Positions 25,187-32,627 of a stretch of 35,573 bases of DNA are shown here, piece by piece. Positions within the stretch are counted from its first letter, which is position 1. The number at the start of each line of letters is the position of its first letter. The notes beneath the pieces are model-generated. The model saw only the letters and a list, made by a program, of their open reading frames with translations, did not search any database and had not been told where the DNA came from. Both the position numbers and the translations under genes were made by a program. The stretch comes from Acetobacteraceae bacterium (GTDB lineage: Bacteria; Pseudomonadota; Alphaproteobacteria; Acetobacterales; Acetobacteraceae), in NCBI GenBank assembly GCA_027487675.1, contig JAIYDD010000062.1:1-35573 (forward strand), read 5' to 3'.

Positions 25187-27814
25187 ATGATCTTCATCCA
25201 GCGCGCCGGAACGGTCGGGACCGTGCCCTTCGCCGGCGACGCGGCCCGCATCCTGGATCGCGGCGGGAACGTCGTGGTCGACTGGACCACCGGCTCCGCC
25301 ATCCCCGGCGTGCCGCAGGGCGATGGCTACACGCTGCAGGTGCGGACCGGCTCCAGCATCGCGAGCACGGAGCTCGCGATCGGCGCCGTCGTCTTCGTGC
25401 TGGGCCAGTCGAACATCCAGCGCTGGTTCGACCCCCCGCCGGAAGGCCCCACCGGCGCCTCGATCTACGCCATGGACTGGAACGGCCAGATCGGGACCGT
25501 CGACGGCGGCGCGGCGCTGCACTTCGCCCGCGGCTTCGCCGAAGGCCTCGGCGCGCCCGTGCTGATGGTGGAAGGCGCGAAGGGCGGCACGGCGCTGCTG
25601 CCCGAGGCCGACAAGGGCAACGGCAACTGGACGTCCACCGCCCCCGGCTCCCTCTACGCGAACGTGCTGTCGATGCTGCAGAGCGTCGGCGGCTCCGCCG
25701 AGATCGTGCTGTGGGGCCAGGGCGAGACCGATGCCTCCGGCGGCATCCCCGCCGCCACCTACGCCGCCGCGCTGCAGGTCTTCCTCCAGCGCGTCGCCGC
25801 GGATTTCCGCGTCGGGCAGGTGCTGATCCAGGAGATCGGCCCGCGCGGTTCGGATGACGGCAAGTATGACGGCGTCCGCGCGGCGCAGCACCAGGTGGCG
25901 CAGGCGCTGGCCGAGGTCTCGATCGGCGCGCTCACGACCGATCTCAACACCATCGAGGACGGCATCCATCTCAGCGGCGCGTCGCGCACCCTGGCGGCCG
26001 ACCGGATGCTGATCGCCGCGCTCGCGCTCGACGGGGTGGACATCGCGCGCGCGCTCTGGTCCGGTGCCGACGACGCGGCCGCCGGCGATGTCCGTGTCGC
26101 GGGCGCGGGCCGCGACGAGCTGCGCGGCCTGGCCGGCGACGACAGCCTGGATGGCGGCGGGGGCAGCGACGTGCTGCTCGGCGGCGCCGGCCGGGACACG
26201 GTGCTCGGCGGCGACGGGCTCGACATCCTCCGCGGCGATTCCGGCGACGACCTGCTGGACGGCGGCAGCGGGGACGACGTGCTGTCCGGCGGGGCGGGCG
26301 CCGACACGATCCGCGGCGGCGACGGCGCCGACGAGATCTGGGGCGACGACGGCGACGACGAGATCGCGGGCGGGGCGGGCAACGACCTGGTCCATGGCGG
26401 GGGCGGGATCGACGTCGTCGTCTACGCCGGCCTGCGCGCCGGCTATGCCGTGCTGTCGAGCGGCAGCTCGGTGCAGGTGTGGGACATCGACCTGACGGAT
26501 GGCGATGACGGCCACGACCTGCTGTTCGGGGTGGAGGCGCTGCGCTTCGCCGACGTCACCATCGACCCGCGCGGCGCCAGCCTGCCGATGCTGTTCTCGG
26601 GCTCCGCCGACTATGCCGACTTCGCGGTGATCCGTGCCGGGGATTTCTCGCCGACCGGGCTGTACGACGCCGGCGGCGGGAACGACGAGGTCTACCTGCC
26701 GCTCGACCTCGCCGCCGCGCTGCTCGCCGGCTACGATCCGCTGACGCCCTTCGATGCCGGCAGCGGCGACGACGTGGTCGTCGGCGGTTCCCTCGCCGAC
26801 ACGATCCGCGGCGGCTCGGGTTCGGACATCCTCAACGGCGGCGCCGGCGCCGACCGCCTGGACGGCGGCACGGGCGACGACATCTACTATGTCGACGACC
26901 CGCTCGACATCGCCTTCGAGCGCCCGGGCGAGGGCTACGACATCGTCATCTCCTCCGTCTCGCTCACGCTCAAGAGCAATGTCGAGGAGCTGGTCCTGGC
27001 CGGCACGGCCGACCTGACGGGATCGGGCAACCTCGAGGACAACGTCGTCACCGGCAATGCCGGCCACAACCGCCTGAGCGGGCGCGAGGGGGCCGACACC
27101 CTGCATGGCGGTGCGGGGAACGATTCCCTCGACGGCGGGGAGGGCGCCGACGTGATGATCGGCGGCACCGGCGACGACCGCTACACCATCGACCATCCGA
27201 ACGACGTCGTCGTGGAACGGCCGGGCGAGGGCACGGACTGGGTGCAGACCTGGTTCGACCACGTCCTGGCCGCGGCGATCGAGCGCGTGTCCCTGCTCGG
27301 GACCGGCAACATCGGCGCCACCGGCAATGCCGAGGCGAACCGGATGGACGGCAATGCCGGCAACAACCTCCTCTCCGGCGGCGGGGGGAGCGACCAGCTC
27401 TACGGGCTGGACGGCGCGGACGTGCTGCGCGGCGACGACGGGACCGATTCGCTGGAGGGCGGGCTCGGCGCGGACACGCTGTTCGGCGGGGCCGGCAATG
27501 ACCGCTTCATCTATCGCAGCTTCGAGGAGATCGGCGGCGCCGGCGGCCTGCCGGGCGACCTGATCGCCGACTTCAGGCGCGGCGACCGCGTGGACCTCTC
27601 GCGCCTCGATCCGCTGCCGCTCACCGAGGCGAACGAGGCCTTCGTCTTCCGCGGCAGCGCGCAGGCGACCGGCGCCGGACAGGTGCGGTGGCGCCAGGAT
27701 GCCGCGCTCGACAGGACCTTCCTGGAGGGGCACCGGGACGGCGATCTCGTGCCCGACTTCGTGCTCGGCTTCGTCGGCCTGATCGCCTTCGTTCAGTCCG
27801 ACATCGCGCTCTGA
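25187..27814 (+). CDS. Secreted RTX carbohydrate acetylesterase (SASA/CE6-type)
   Basis: This 875-residue modular enzyme is predicted to remove O-acetyl groups from a polysaccharide outside the cell. Residues ~60-290 are a SASA-family (sialate O-acetylesterase/acetylxylan esterase) SGNH domain. Its nucleophile is Ser75 in VLGQSN, the WGQGETD block is at residues 176-182, and the DGIH pair Asp258/His261 completes the triad. From residue ~296 there are four RTX blocks (~296-415, 523-572, 622-685, 715-790) with GGxGxDxLx repeats, and two GDDxYyxDxPxD-type spacers of the hemolysin family. The C terminus (LIADFRRGDRVDLSRLD, then EGHRDGDLVPDFVLGFVG) resembles that of the RTX lyase, pointing to the same type I exporter. 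The ATG at 25187 is preceded by GGGAGGA; an upstream ATG at 25112 would add 25 residues and lacks a comparable site. It lies 168 bp after the dehydrogenase. Confidence 0.88.
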   Translation: MIFIQRAGTVGTVPFAGDAARILDRGGNVVVDWTTGSAIPGVPQGDGYTLQVRTGSSIASTELAIGAVVFVLGQSNIQRWFDPPPEGPTGASIYAMDWNGQIGTVDGGAALHFARGFAEGLGAPVLMVEGAKGGTALLPEADKGNGNWTSTAPGSLYANVLSMLQSVGGSAEIVLWGQGETDASGGIPAATYAAALQVFLQRVAADFRVGQVLIQEIGPRGSDDGKYDGVRAAQHQVAQALAEVSIGALTTDLNTIEDGIHLSGASRTLAADRMLIAALALDGVDIARALWSGADDAAAGDVRVAGAGRDELRGLAGDDSLDGGGGSDVLLGGAGRDTVLGGDGLDILRGDSGDDLLDGGSGDDVLSGGAGADTIRGGDGADEIWGDDGDDEIAGGAGNDLVHGGGGIDVVVYAGLRAGYAVLSSGSSVQVWDIDLTDGDDGHDLLFGVEALRFADVTIDPRGASLPMLFSGSADYADFAVIRAGDFSPTGLYDAGGGNDEVYLPLDLAAALLAGYDPLTPFDAGSGDDVVVGGSLADTIRGGSGSDILNGGAGADRLDGGTGDDIYYVDDPLDIAFERPGEGYDIVISSVSLTLKSNVEELVLAGTADLTGSGNLEDNVVTGNAGHNRLSGREGADTLHGGAGNDSLDGGEGADVMIGGTGDDRYTIDHPNDVVVERPGEGTDWVQTWFDHVLAAAIERVSLLGTGNIGATGNAEANRMDGNAGNNLLSGGGGSDQLYGLDGADVLRGDDGTDSLEGGLGADTLFGGAGNDRFIYRSFEEIGGAGGLPGDLIADFRRGDRVDLSRLDPLPLTEANEAFVFRGSAQATGAGQVRWRQDAALDRTFLEGHRDGDLVPDFVLGFVGLIAFVQSDIAL

Positions 27815-27865
27815 CCGCGATGCCGCCGGCGGTCGTGGCGCGCCGCCTGCGGTCGAGGCGGGTGT

Positions 27866-27926
27866 GCGGGGAGCGCAGCGCTCCCCGCCGTCCGGCCCGG
27901 GCGGCGCCCCTTCGCGGGGGCGCCGC
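27866..27926. terminator. Two tandem hairpins between convergent genes
   Basis: A perfect 10-bp stem with a 3-nt loop (27866-27875 with 27879-27888) is followed by a second perfect 10-bp stem with a 6-nt loop (27901-27910 with 27917-27926). They fill the 119-bp gap between the esterase stop and the DoxX stop and probably end transcription from both sides. Neither has a U-tract. Confidence 0.65.
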
Positions 27927-27933
27927 GCCCTTC

Positions 27934-28374
27934 TCAGGCCCGTGCTTCCGTCGTCGCGCTCCGGCCGAGCAGGCGGTTGACGTCCAGCGCATGGGCGCCG
28001 GCGCCGAGGCCCGCCTGGACGACCAGCGCCAGGGTCCAGAAGGCCGGGAATTCCCAGCCGCCGCCCTGGGCGGAGAACAGCCAGCCGGCGGGCAGGTGCT
28101 GGATGGTCGCGCCGATCATGATCGGCAGGAACAGCAGGCTGACCAGGCGGGTCCAGACGCCGAGGATCAGGGCGATGCCGCCCGCGATCTCCGCGATGGC
28201 GACGATCGCGCCGAAGACCGGCGGATAGCCGAGCGAGCCGAAGAAGCCCATCGTGCCGGGCAGGCCGAAGGTCATCACCTTCAGCAGCAGGCCGTGGGCC
28301 AGGAACATGGCGCCCATCGTCACGCGCAGCAGCAGCGCGGCGTAGGGGGTGGTGGTCTTCTCGTCGAAGGTCAT
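27934..28374 (-). CDS. DoxX-family membrane protein
   Basis: This 146-residue integral membrane protein of the DoxX/DoxD-like family has about four hydrophobic segments: AALLLRVTMGAMFLAHGLLL, FGAIVAIAEIAGGIALILGV, LVSLLFLPIMIGATI and FWTLALVVQAGLG. The motif after the first segment (LRVTMGAMFLAHG) and the GG-WEFP segment before the last are typical. The family is widespread; some members act with thioredoxin-like or quinone-linked oxidoreductases, but the role here is not known. The ATG at 28374 was chosen because AGGAG lies 10 bp upstream; a longer frame from 28470 would add a non-conserved Arg/Pro-rich leader. It is divergent from the LysR gene, whose palindromic box lies about 100 bp upstream, so LysR control is plausible. 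Confidence 0.88.
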   Translation of the reverse strand: MTFDEKTTTPYAALLLRVTMGAMFLAHGLLLKVMTFGLPGTMGFFGSLGYPPVFGAIVAIAEIAGGIALILGVWTRLVSLLFLPIMIGATIQHLPAGWLFSAQGGGWEFPAFWTLALVVQAGLGAGAHALDVNRLLGRSATTEARA

Positions 28375-28470
28375 GGTCGGGGTCTCCTGTCGGATGGGGC
28401 GGCCGCGCCGTCCCGATGGGCGGGTTATGGCCGCCCCGGGTGCCGCCCTTCCAACCGCGGATCGGAACAC

Positions 28471-28495
28471 CCATCATCACGCCAGGAAATGATGG
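28471..28495. promoter_or_regulatory. LysR-type T-N11-A palindrome
   Basis: A perfect 7-bp inverted repeat, CCATCAT at 28471-28477 and ATGATGG at 28489-28495, is separated by 11 bp and so has the T-N11-A form of LysR-family binding sites. It covers the ribosome-binding region of the lysR-type gene itself (start 28500) and lies 97 bp upstream of the divergent doxX start, suiting autoregulation and control of doxX. Confidence 0.6.
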
Positions 28496-28499
28496 TGGG

Positions 28500-29438
28500 G
28501 TGCCCTTGGCCGACCTGCAGACGCTCGACCTGAACCTGCTGCGCGTCTTCGACGCGGTGGCGCGGGAGAGGCATGTGACGCGGGCGGCGGAGAAGCTGAA
28601 CCTGTCGCAGCCGGCGGTCTCGAACGCGCTCGCCCGGCTGCGCACGGCGCTGAACGACGAGCTGTTCCTGCGCCGCCCGGGGGGCGTGGAGCCGACCGCG
28701 CTGGCGCTCTCGCTTGCCGCGCCGGTGGCCGAGGTGCTGGACCGGCTGCGGGTGACGCTGACCGCCCATGCGCCCTTCGACCCGGCGACCACGGACCGCG
28801 TCTTCGCCATCGCCTTCAGCGAATATGCCGAATCCGTGCTGGGCCCGCCGCTGCTGGAGGTGGTGGCGAAGGAGGCGCCGCGGGCCCTGGTCGCGATCGG
28901 CCATGCCGACCGCACGAATGCGCTGGAGAAGCTGGAGAGCGGGGAGGCGGAGCTGGCGGTCGCCGTGCTGCCCGAGCCGCCCGCCCTCTACACCCGCGTG
29001 CGCCTGCTGCCGGAGGTGTTCCTGACGCTGATGCGGGCCGGCCATCCGCTGGCCGAGGGGCCGCTGACGCTGGAGCGTTTCACCTCCTTCCCCCACCTGC
29101 TGCATTCGCCGAACGGCTCGCGCGACGGCGCGCTGGACGAGCCCCTGCGGGAGGCCGGGTTCCCGCGCCGGCTGGGGGCCGTGGTCGCGCATCTCGGCGC
29201 GGTGCCGGACATATTGCGGCGGACGGACATGGTGATGACGCTGTCCTCCCGCCTCGCGCAGAAGATGGCGGAGGCGCATGGGCTGGTGCTGCGCCCCTGC
29301 CCGGTGGAGATCCGCCACACCAGGCTCTCGCTGGTCTTCCACCGGCGGTTCGAGGCCGATGCCGGCCATGCCTGGCTGCGCCGCACCCTGATGGCGGTGG
29401 CGCGGGAGGTGGGGCCGGTGCCGGTGGTGGCGGAATAG
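28500..29438 (+). CDS. LysR-family transcriptional regulator
   Basis: This 312-residue regulator has the N-terminal winged helix-turn-helix of the LysR family (LDLNLLRVFDAVARERHVTR, then AAEKLNLSQPAVSNALARLR, residues ~8-60). The ~200-residue substrate-binding effector domain contains VFAIAFSEYAESVLGPPLLE and VPDILRRTDMVMTL. The length is normal for the family, and the wording of the DNA-binding domain is close to NodD/PcpR/LinR-type members that act on aromatic or xenobiotic genes; the effector is unknown. The start is GTG at 28500 because translation then begins a few residues before the conserved LDLNLL; AGGA lies 12 nt upstream. A TTG at 28506 is an alternative. It is divergent from doxX and ends at a strong hairpin. 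Confidence 0.92.
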   Translation: MPLADLQTLDLNLLRVFDAVARERHVTRAAEKLNLSQPAVSNALARLRTALNDELFLRRPGGVEPTALALSLAAPVAEVLDRLRVTLTAHAPFDPATTDRVFAIAFSEYAESVLGPPLLEVVAKEAPRALVAIGHADRTNALEKLESGEAELAVAVLPEPPALYTRVRLLPEVFLTLMRAGHPLAEGPLTLERFTSFPHLLHSPNGSRDGALDEPLREAGFPRRLGAVVAHLGAVPDILRRTDMVMTLSSRLAQKMAEAHGLVLRPCPVEIRHTRLSLVFHRRFEADAGHAWLRRTLMAVAREVGPVPVVAE

Positions 29439-29487
29439 CGCGCGGGCTTCGCGACGCCGGCGGGCCAAGGGCAGGGGCCGGGGACGG

Positions 29488-29525
29488 GGCCATGATCCGC
29501 GCCCGAACCGGCGCGGATCATGGCC
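29488..29525. terminator. Perfect 16-bp hairpin, bidirectional terminator
   Basis: The arms at 29488-29503 and 29510-29525 are exactly complementary over 16 bp with a 6-nt loop. The hairpin lies between the convergent LysR gene (stop 29438) and TctC-type gene (stop 29536). There is no U-tract. Its position and symmetry favour a terminator working in both directions. Confidence 0.75.
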
Positions 29526-29535
29526 GGGCGCGGGG

Positions 29536-30510
29536 TCAGCCCTCCTCGAAGCGCAGGCCGCGGGCGCGGATCAGGCCGCTCCATTTCGCGACCTCGCTGC
29601 GCATATGGGCCTCGGCGCCCGCCATGTCGGAGCCGGCGAGCACGAAGCCCACTTCCGCCGCGCGGGCGCGGACATCGGGCTGCGCCAGGCCGTGCAGCGC
29701 CGCGGCGGCCAGGCGCCGCGCGACGGGATCGGGCGTCGCGGCGGGCACCCACCACATCACCCAGGAATTGGCGTCGAAGCCGGGCGCGACGCTCTCGGCC
29801 ATGGTCGGCGTGTCGGGCAGGGCGGGCACGCGCGCGAGGGTGCAGACCGCCAGCGCCTGCAGCCCGCCCTGGCGGATCTGCCCGAGGGCGGCCGGCATGT
29901 CGGCGAACATGAAGTCCACCGTGCCCGCGCGCAGGTCGGTCAGCGCCGGCGCGGTGCCGCGATAGGCCACCAGCGTGAAGTCGGTGCCCGAGGCCTGGCG
30001 ATACAGCTCGGCGGCCAGCTGGTGCGGCGTGCCGGACCCGCCGGTGGCCCCCGTCAGCCGGCCCGGATTCGCCTTGGCGAAGCGGTCGAACTCCGCGATG
30101 TCGGCGAAGCGGCCGGGGCGGACTACCAGCACGAAGGGCGTGGTGGCCAGCCAGCTCAGCGGGCGGAAATCCGACAGCTCGTAGCCCGGCTCGCGCATCA
30201 TGAAGGGCGCGATGACCGAGGAGATCGGGGCCAGCAGCACGGTGGTGCCGTCGGGCGCGGCGCGCGCCACGGACCGCGTGCCGACGGCCGCCCCCGCGCC
30301 CGGGCGGTTCTCCACCACCATGGGCTGGCCGAGGAAGCCCTGCATGTGCGGGGCCATGACGCGCGCCAGGATGTCGGGCGATCCGCCTGGCGCGAAGGGG
30401 TTGATCAGCCGCACCGGCCCGGGCGGGGTCCAGTCCTGCGCGGCGGCGCGGGCGGCGGGGATCAGGCCGGCGGCGGCGAGGATCGCGTGCCGGCGGGAAA
30501 GCTGGGTCAT
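29536..30510 (-). CDS. TctC/Bug-family periplasmic substrate-binding protein
   Basis: This 324-residue protein is an extracytoplasmic binding protein of the tripartite tricarboxylate transporter (Bug) family, which binds carboxylates or related small acids. The signal peptide has a twin-arginine-like SRRHAILAAAGL and likely cleavage after ARAAA near residue 25. Family motifs are INPFAPGGSPDILARVMAPH, VVENRPGAGAAVGTRSVARA (ligand loop), LLAPISSV, GATGGSGTPHQLAAEL and ALPDTPTMAESV. No TctA/TctB membrane subunits are adjacent, so it is one of the many orphan Bug proteins typical of Acetobacteraceae and Burkholderiales. The ligand cannot be predicted. It is divergent from the penicillin-binding protein gene. 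Confidence 0.93.
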   Translation of the reverse strand: MTQLSRRHAILAAAGLIPAARAAAQDWTPPGPVRLINPFAPGGSPDILARVMAPHMQGFLGQPMVVENRPGAGAAVGTRSVARAAPDGTTVLLAPISSVIAPFMMREPGYELSDFRPLSWLATTPFVLVVRPGRFADIAEFDRFAKANPGRLTGATGGSGTPHQLAAELYRQASGTDFTLVAYRGTAPALTDLRAGTVDFMFADMPAALGQIRQGGLQALAVCTLARVPALPDTPTMAESVAPGFDANSWVMWWVPAATPDPVARRLAAAALHGLAQPDVRARAAEVGFVLAGSDMAGAEAHMRSEVAKWSGLIRARGLRFEEG

Positions 30511-30568
30511 GGTCTTGGGTGTCCCGGGTGTGAAGCCGCGGCCTTCTGCGGGCCTGCGCGGCAGCACA

Positions 30569-30592
30569 TGCAAGCACCGCGCCGGGCTTGCA
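30569..30592. promoter_or_regulatory. Inverted repeat upstream of the TctC-type gene
   Basis: TGCAAGC (30569-30575) and GCTTGCA (30586-30592) form a perfect 7-bp inverted repeat with a 10-bp spacer. A further TGCAAGC copy occurs at 30589-30595. It lies about 60-80 bp before the TctC-type start in a divergent gap and could be an operator; the rest of the 247-bp gap shows nothing else. Confidence 0.35.
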
Positions 30593-30757
30593 AGCGGGAC
30601 CGCGAGGAGGGCGCGTGCGGGCGCCGCCGCGGCGGCCCGTCCGGCCGGCGCGGGCGTCGGACACGGCGCCGCGCCCGGCCGGCGGGGCGGCGTCGTCGCC
30701 GCGCCGCAACCGCGCCACCGCCGCGCCCCATCCCGCGTGCTAGACCCGACCCCACGC

Positions 30758-32614
30758 ATGCCCCGCCCCGCCGCCCCGCCACCGCCGCGCCTGGCCGCCG
30801 CGCGCCTCGCGCCGCCACCGCCGCCCCGCCGGCGCGGCTGGCGCTGGCTGCGCGTGCTGCTGCTGCTCGGCATCTGGGGCGGCGTGGCGCTGGCGGGGGC
30901 GGTGCTGGCGCTGACCTGGGACCTGCCGCGCACCGACCTGGCGCTCGCCCAGACCCGCCGCGCCGGCGTCACGCTGGAAGCCGCCGATGGCCGCGTCATC
31001 GCGACCTCGGGCGACGTGCATGGCGAGATCGTCCGGCTGCGCGACCTGCCCGCCCACCTGCCGACCGCCATCATCGCCATCGAGGACCGGCGCTTCCGGG
31101 ACCATCCCGGCCTCGATCCCATCGGCATCGCCCGCGCTGCCTGGGCGAACTGGACCAGCGGCCGCGTGGTGCAGGGCGGCTCGACCCTGACGCAGCAACT
31201 CGCAAAAAACCTGTTCCTGACGCCGGAGCGCAGCCTGCACCGCAAGGCGCAGGAAGCGCTGCTGGCGCTGTGGCTGGAATGGCGCTTCACCAAGGACGAG
31301 CTGCTCGAGATCTACCTGAACCGCGTCTATCTCGGCGCCGGCGCCCATGGCGTGGATGCCGCGGCGCGGCTCTATTTCGGGGTGCCGGCCACGCGGCTGA
31401 ACCTGTGGCAGGCGGCGGTGCTGGCCGGCCTGCCCAAGGCGCCGTCGCGCTTCAACCCGCGCGCCTCGGCCGACGCCGCGGCGGGGCGGGCGGCGGAGGT
31501 GCTGAACGCCATGGCCGAGACGGGGGCCATCACCCCCCGCCAGGCCGCCGCGGCGGCCGAGGCCATCCGCATCCCCCCGCGCCCGTCCCGCGATGCCGGC
31601 TGGTTCGCCGACTGGGCGATGGACGACCTGGCCGAGCGCTTCCCCGGCAATGCCGACCTGGTGCTGCGCAGCACGCTCGATCTCCGCATCCAGGCCGTGG
31701 TGGAGCAGCGGCTGGAGGCGCTGCTGGCCGGCGCGGGCGCGCGCGCCCGCGCCGGCCAGGGCGCGGTGGTGGTGATGGAGGCGGGCACGGGCAACGTGCT
31801 CGCCATGGCTGGCGGGCGGGACTGGCGGACGAGCCAGTTCAACCGCGCCACCCAGGCCCGCCGCCAGCCCGGATCGGTGTTCAAGCCCTTCGTCTTCCTC
31901 GCCGCCATGGAACGCGGCGCGCAGCCGGGCGATGCGGTGGCGGACGGGCCGATCAGCCTCGGCGGCTGGTCGCCGGGCAATGGCGAATGGCGCGCGCGCG
32001 GCGAGATCAGCCTGGAGGATGCGCTGGCGCACAGCGTCAACACCGCCGCGGTGCGGACGCTCGCCCGCGCCGGCGGGGCGCGGGAGGTGGCGGCGCTGGC
32101 CCGCCGCTTCGGCCTGCCCGGTCCCTTCCCGAACGATGCGACGATCGCGCTGGGGACGGGGGAGGCGACGCTGCTCGACCTGACGGCGGCCTATGCGGCC
32201 TTTGCCACCGGCGGGCTGCGGCCGGCGCCGCGCGGGCTGGCCGCGGCGCGCGCGGATGGGCGGCCGGTGCCGCTCGCCCCGCCGGCGGCGACCCGCGTGG
32301 CCGACCCCGCGCAGGCGGCGGCGATGCGGCGGATGCTGGAAGCGGCGGTGGCGCGCGGCACCGGGCGCGCCGCCCAGCCGCCGGGCGCGCGGCCGGTGGC
32401 CGGCAAGACCGGAACGACCCAGGATTTCCGCGACGCCTGGTTCATCGGCCTGACGGCGGGCGGCGCGGCGGGACCCCTCGCGATCGGGATTTGGTTGGGC
32501 AACGATGACGGGTCCCCGATGTTGGAGGTGCGCGGCGGCACCCTGCCGGCCCGGCTGTTCCGGGACATCCTGGAAGGCATCGCCGAGCCGCGCGCCGCAT
32601 CCCTGGGCCGATGA
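30758..32614 (+). CDS. Class A penicillin-binding protein (GT51 transglycosylase plus transpeptidase)
   Basis: This 618-residue bifunctional peptidoglycan synthase is anchored in the inner membrane and polymerises lipid II and cross-links glycan strands in the periplasm. A basic Pro-rich cytoplasmic start precedes one membrane segment (LRVLLLLGIWGGVALAGAVL, residues ~30-50). The GT51 domain has the catalytic Glu in IEDRRFRDHPGLD, GGSTLTQQLAKNLFL, KAQEALLALWLEWRFTK and EIYLNRVYLG. The transpeptidase has Ser373 in PGSVFKPF (SxxK), SVN at 426-428 and the KTGT box at Lys550. It is short compared with PBP1A because no OB-fold insert is visible between the domains; the length resembles compact PBP1A/PbpC-type alphaproteobacterial enzymes. 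The start is ATG at 30758, with no strong ribosome-binding site. The next gene follows after 13 bp. Confidence 0.93.
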   Translation: MPRPAAPPPPRLAAARLAPPPPPRRRGWRWLRVLLLLGIWGGVALAGAVLALTWDLPRTDLALAQTRRAGVTLEAADGRVIATSGDVHGEIVRLRDLPAHLPTAIIAIEDRRFRDHPGLDPIGIARAAWANWTSGRVVQGGSTLTQQLAKNLFLTPERSLHRKAQEALLALWLEWRFTKDELLEIYLNRVYLGAGAHGVDAAARLYFGVPATRLNLWQAAVLAGLPKAPSRFNPRASADAAAGRAAEVLNAMAETGAITPRQAAAAAEAIRIPPRPSRDAGWFADWAMDDLAERFPGNADLVLRSTLDLRIQAVVEQRLEALLAGAGARARAGQGAVVVMEAGTGNVLAMAGGRDWRTSQFNRATQARRQPGSVFKPFVFLAAMERGAQPGDAVADGPISLGGWSPGNGEWRARGEISLEDALAHSVNTAAVRTLARAGGAREVAALARRFGLPGPFPNDATIALGTGEATLLDLTAAYAAFATGGLRPAPRGLAAARADGRPVPLAPPAATRVADPAQAAAMRRMLEAAVARGTGRAAQPPGARPVAGKTGTTQDFRDAWFIGLTAGGAAGPLAIGIWLGNDDGSPMLEVRGGTLPARLFRDILEGIAEPRAASLGR

Positions 32615-32627
32615 GGAGGAGGACGGG

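Noticed and set aside
26100-27500. Repetitive DNA that might be a tandem repeat or CRISPR-like array
   Set aside because: The periodicity is 27 bp and codes for RTX nonapeptides in frame; units vary and there are no unique spacers.
23462-28915. A very long open frame on the minus strand antisense to the dehydrogenase, esterase and DoxX/LysR genes
   Set aside because: It is the shadow of RTX and other GC-rich codons. Its translation is Arg/Ala/Gly/Val low-complexity, it has no ribosome-binding site and it crosses several well-supported genes.
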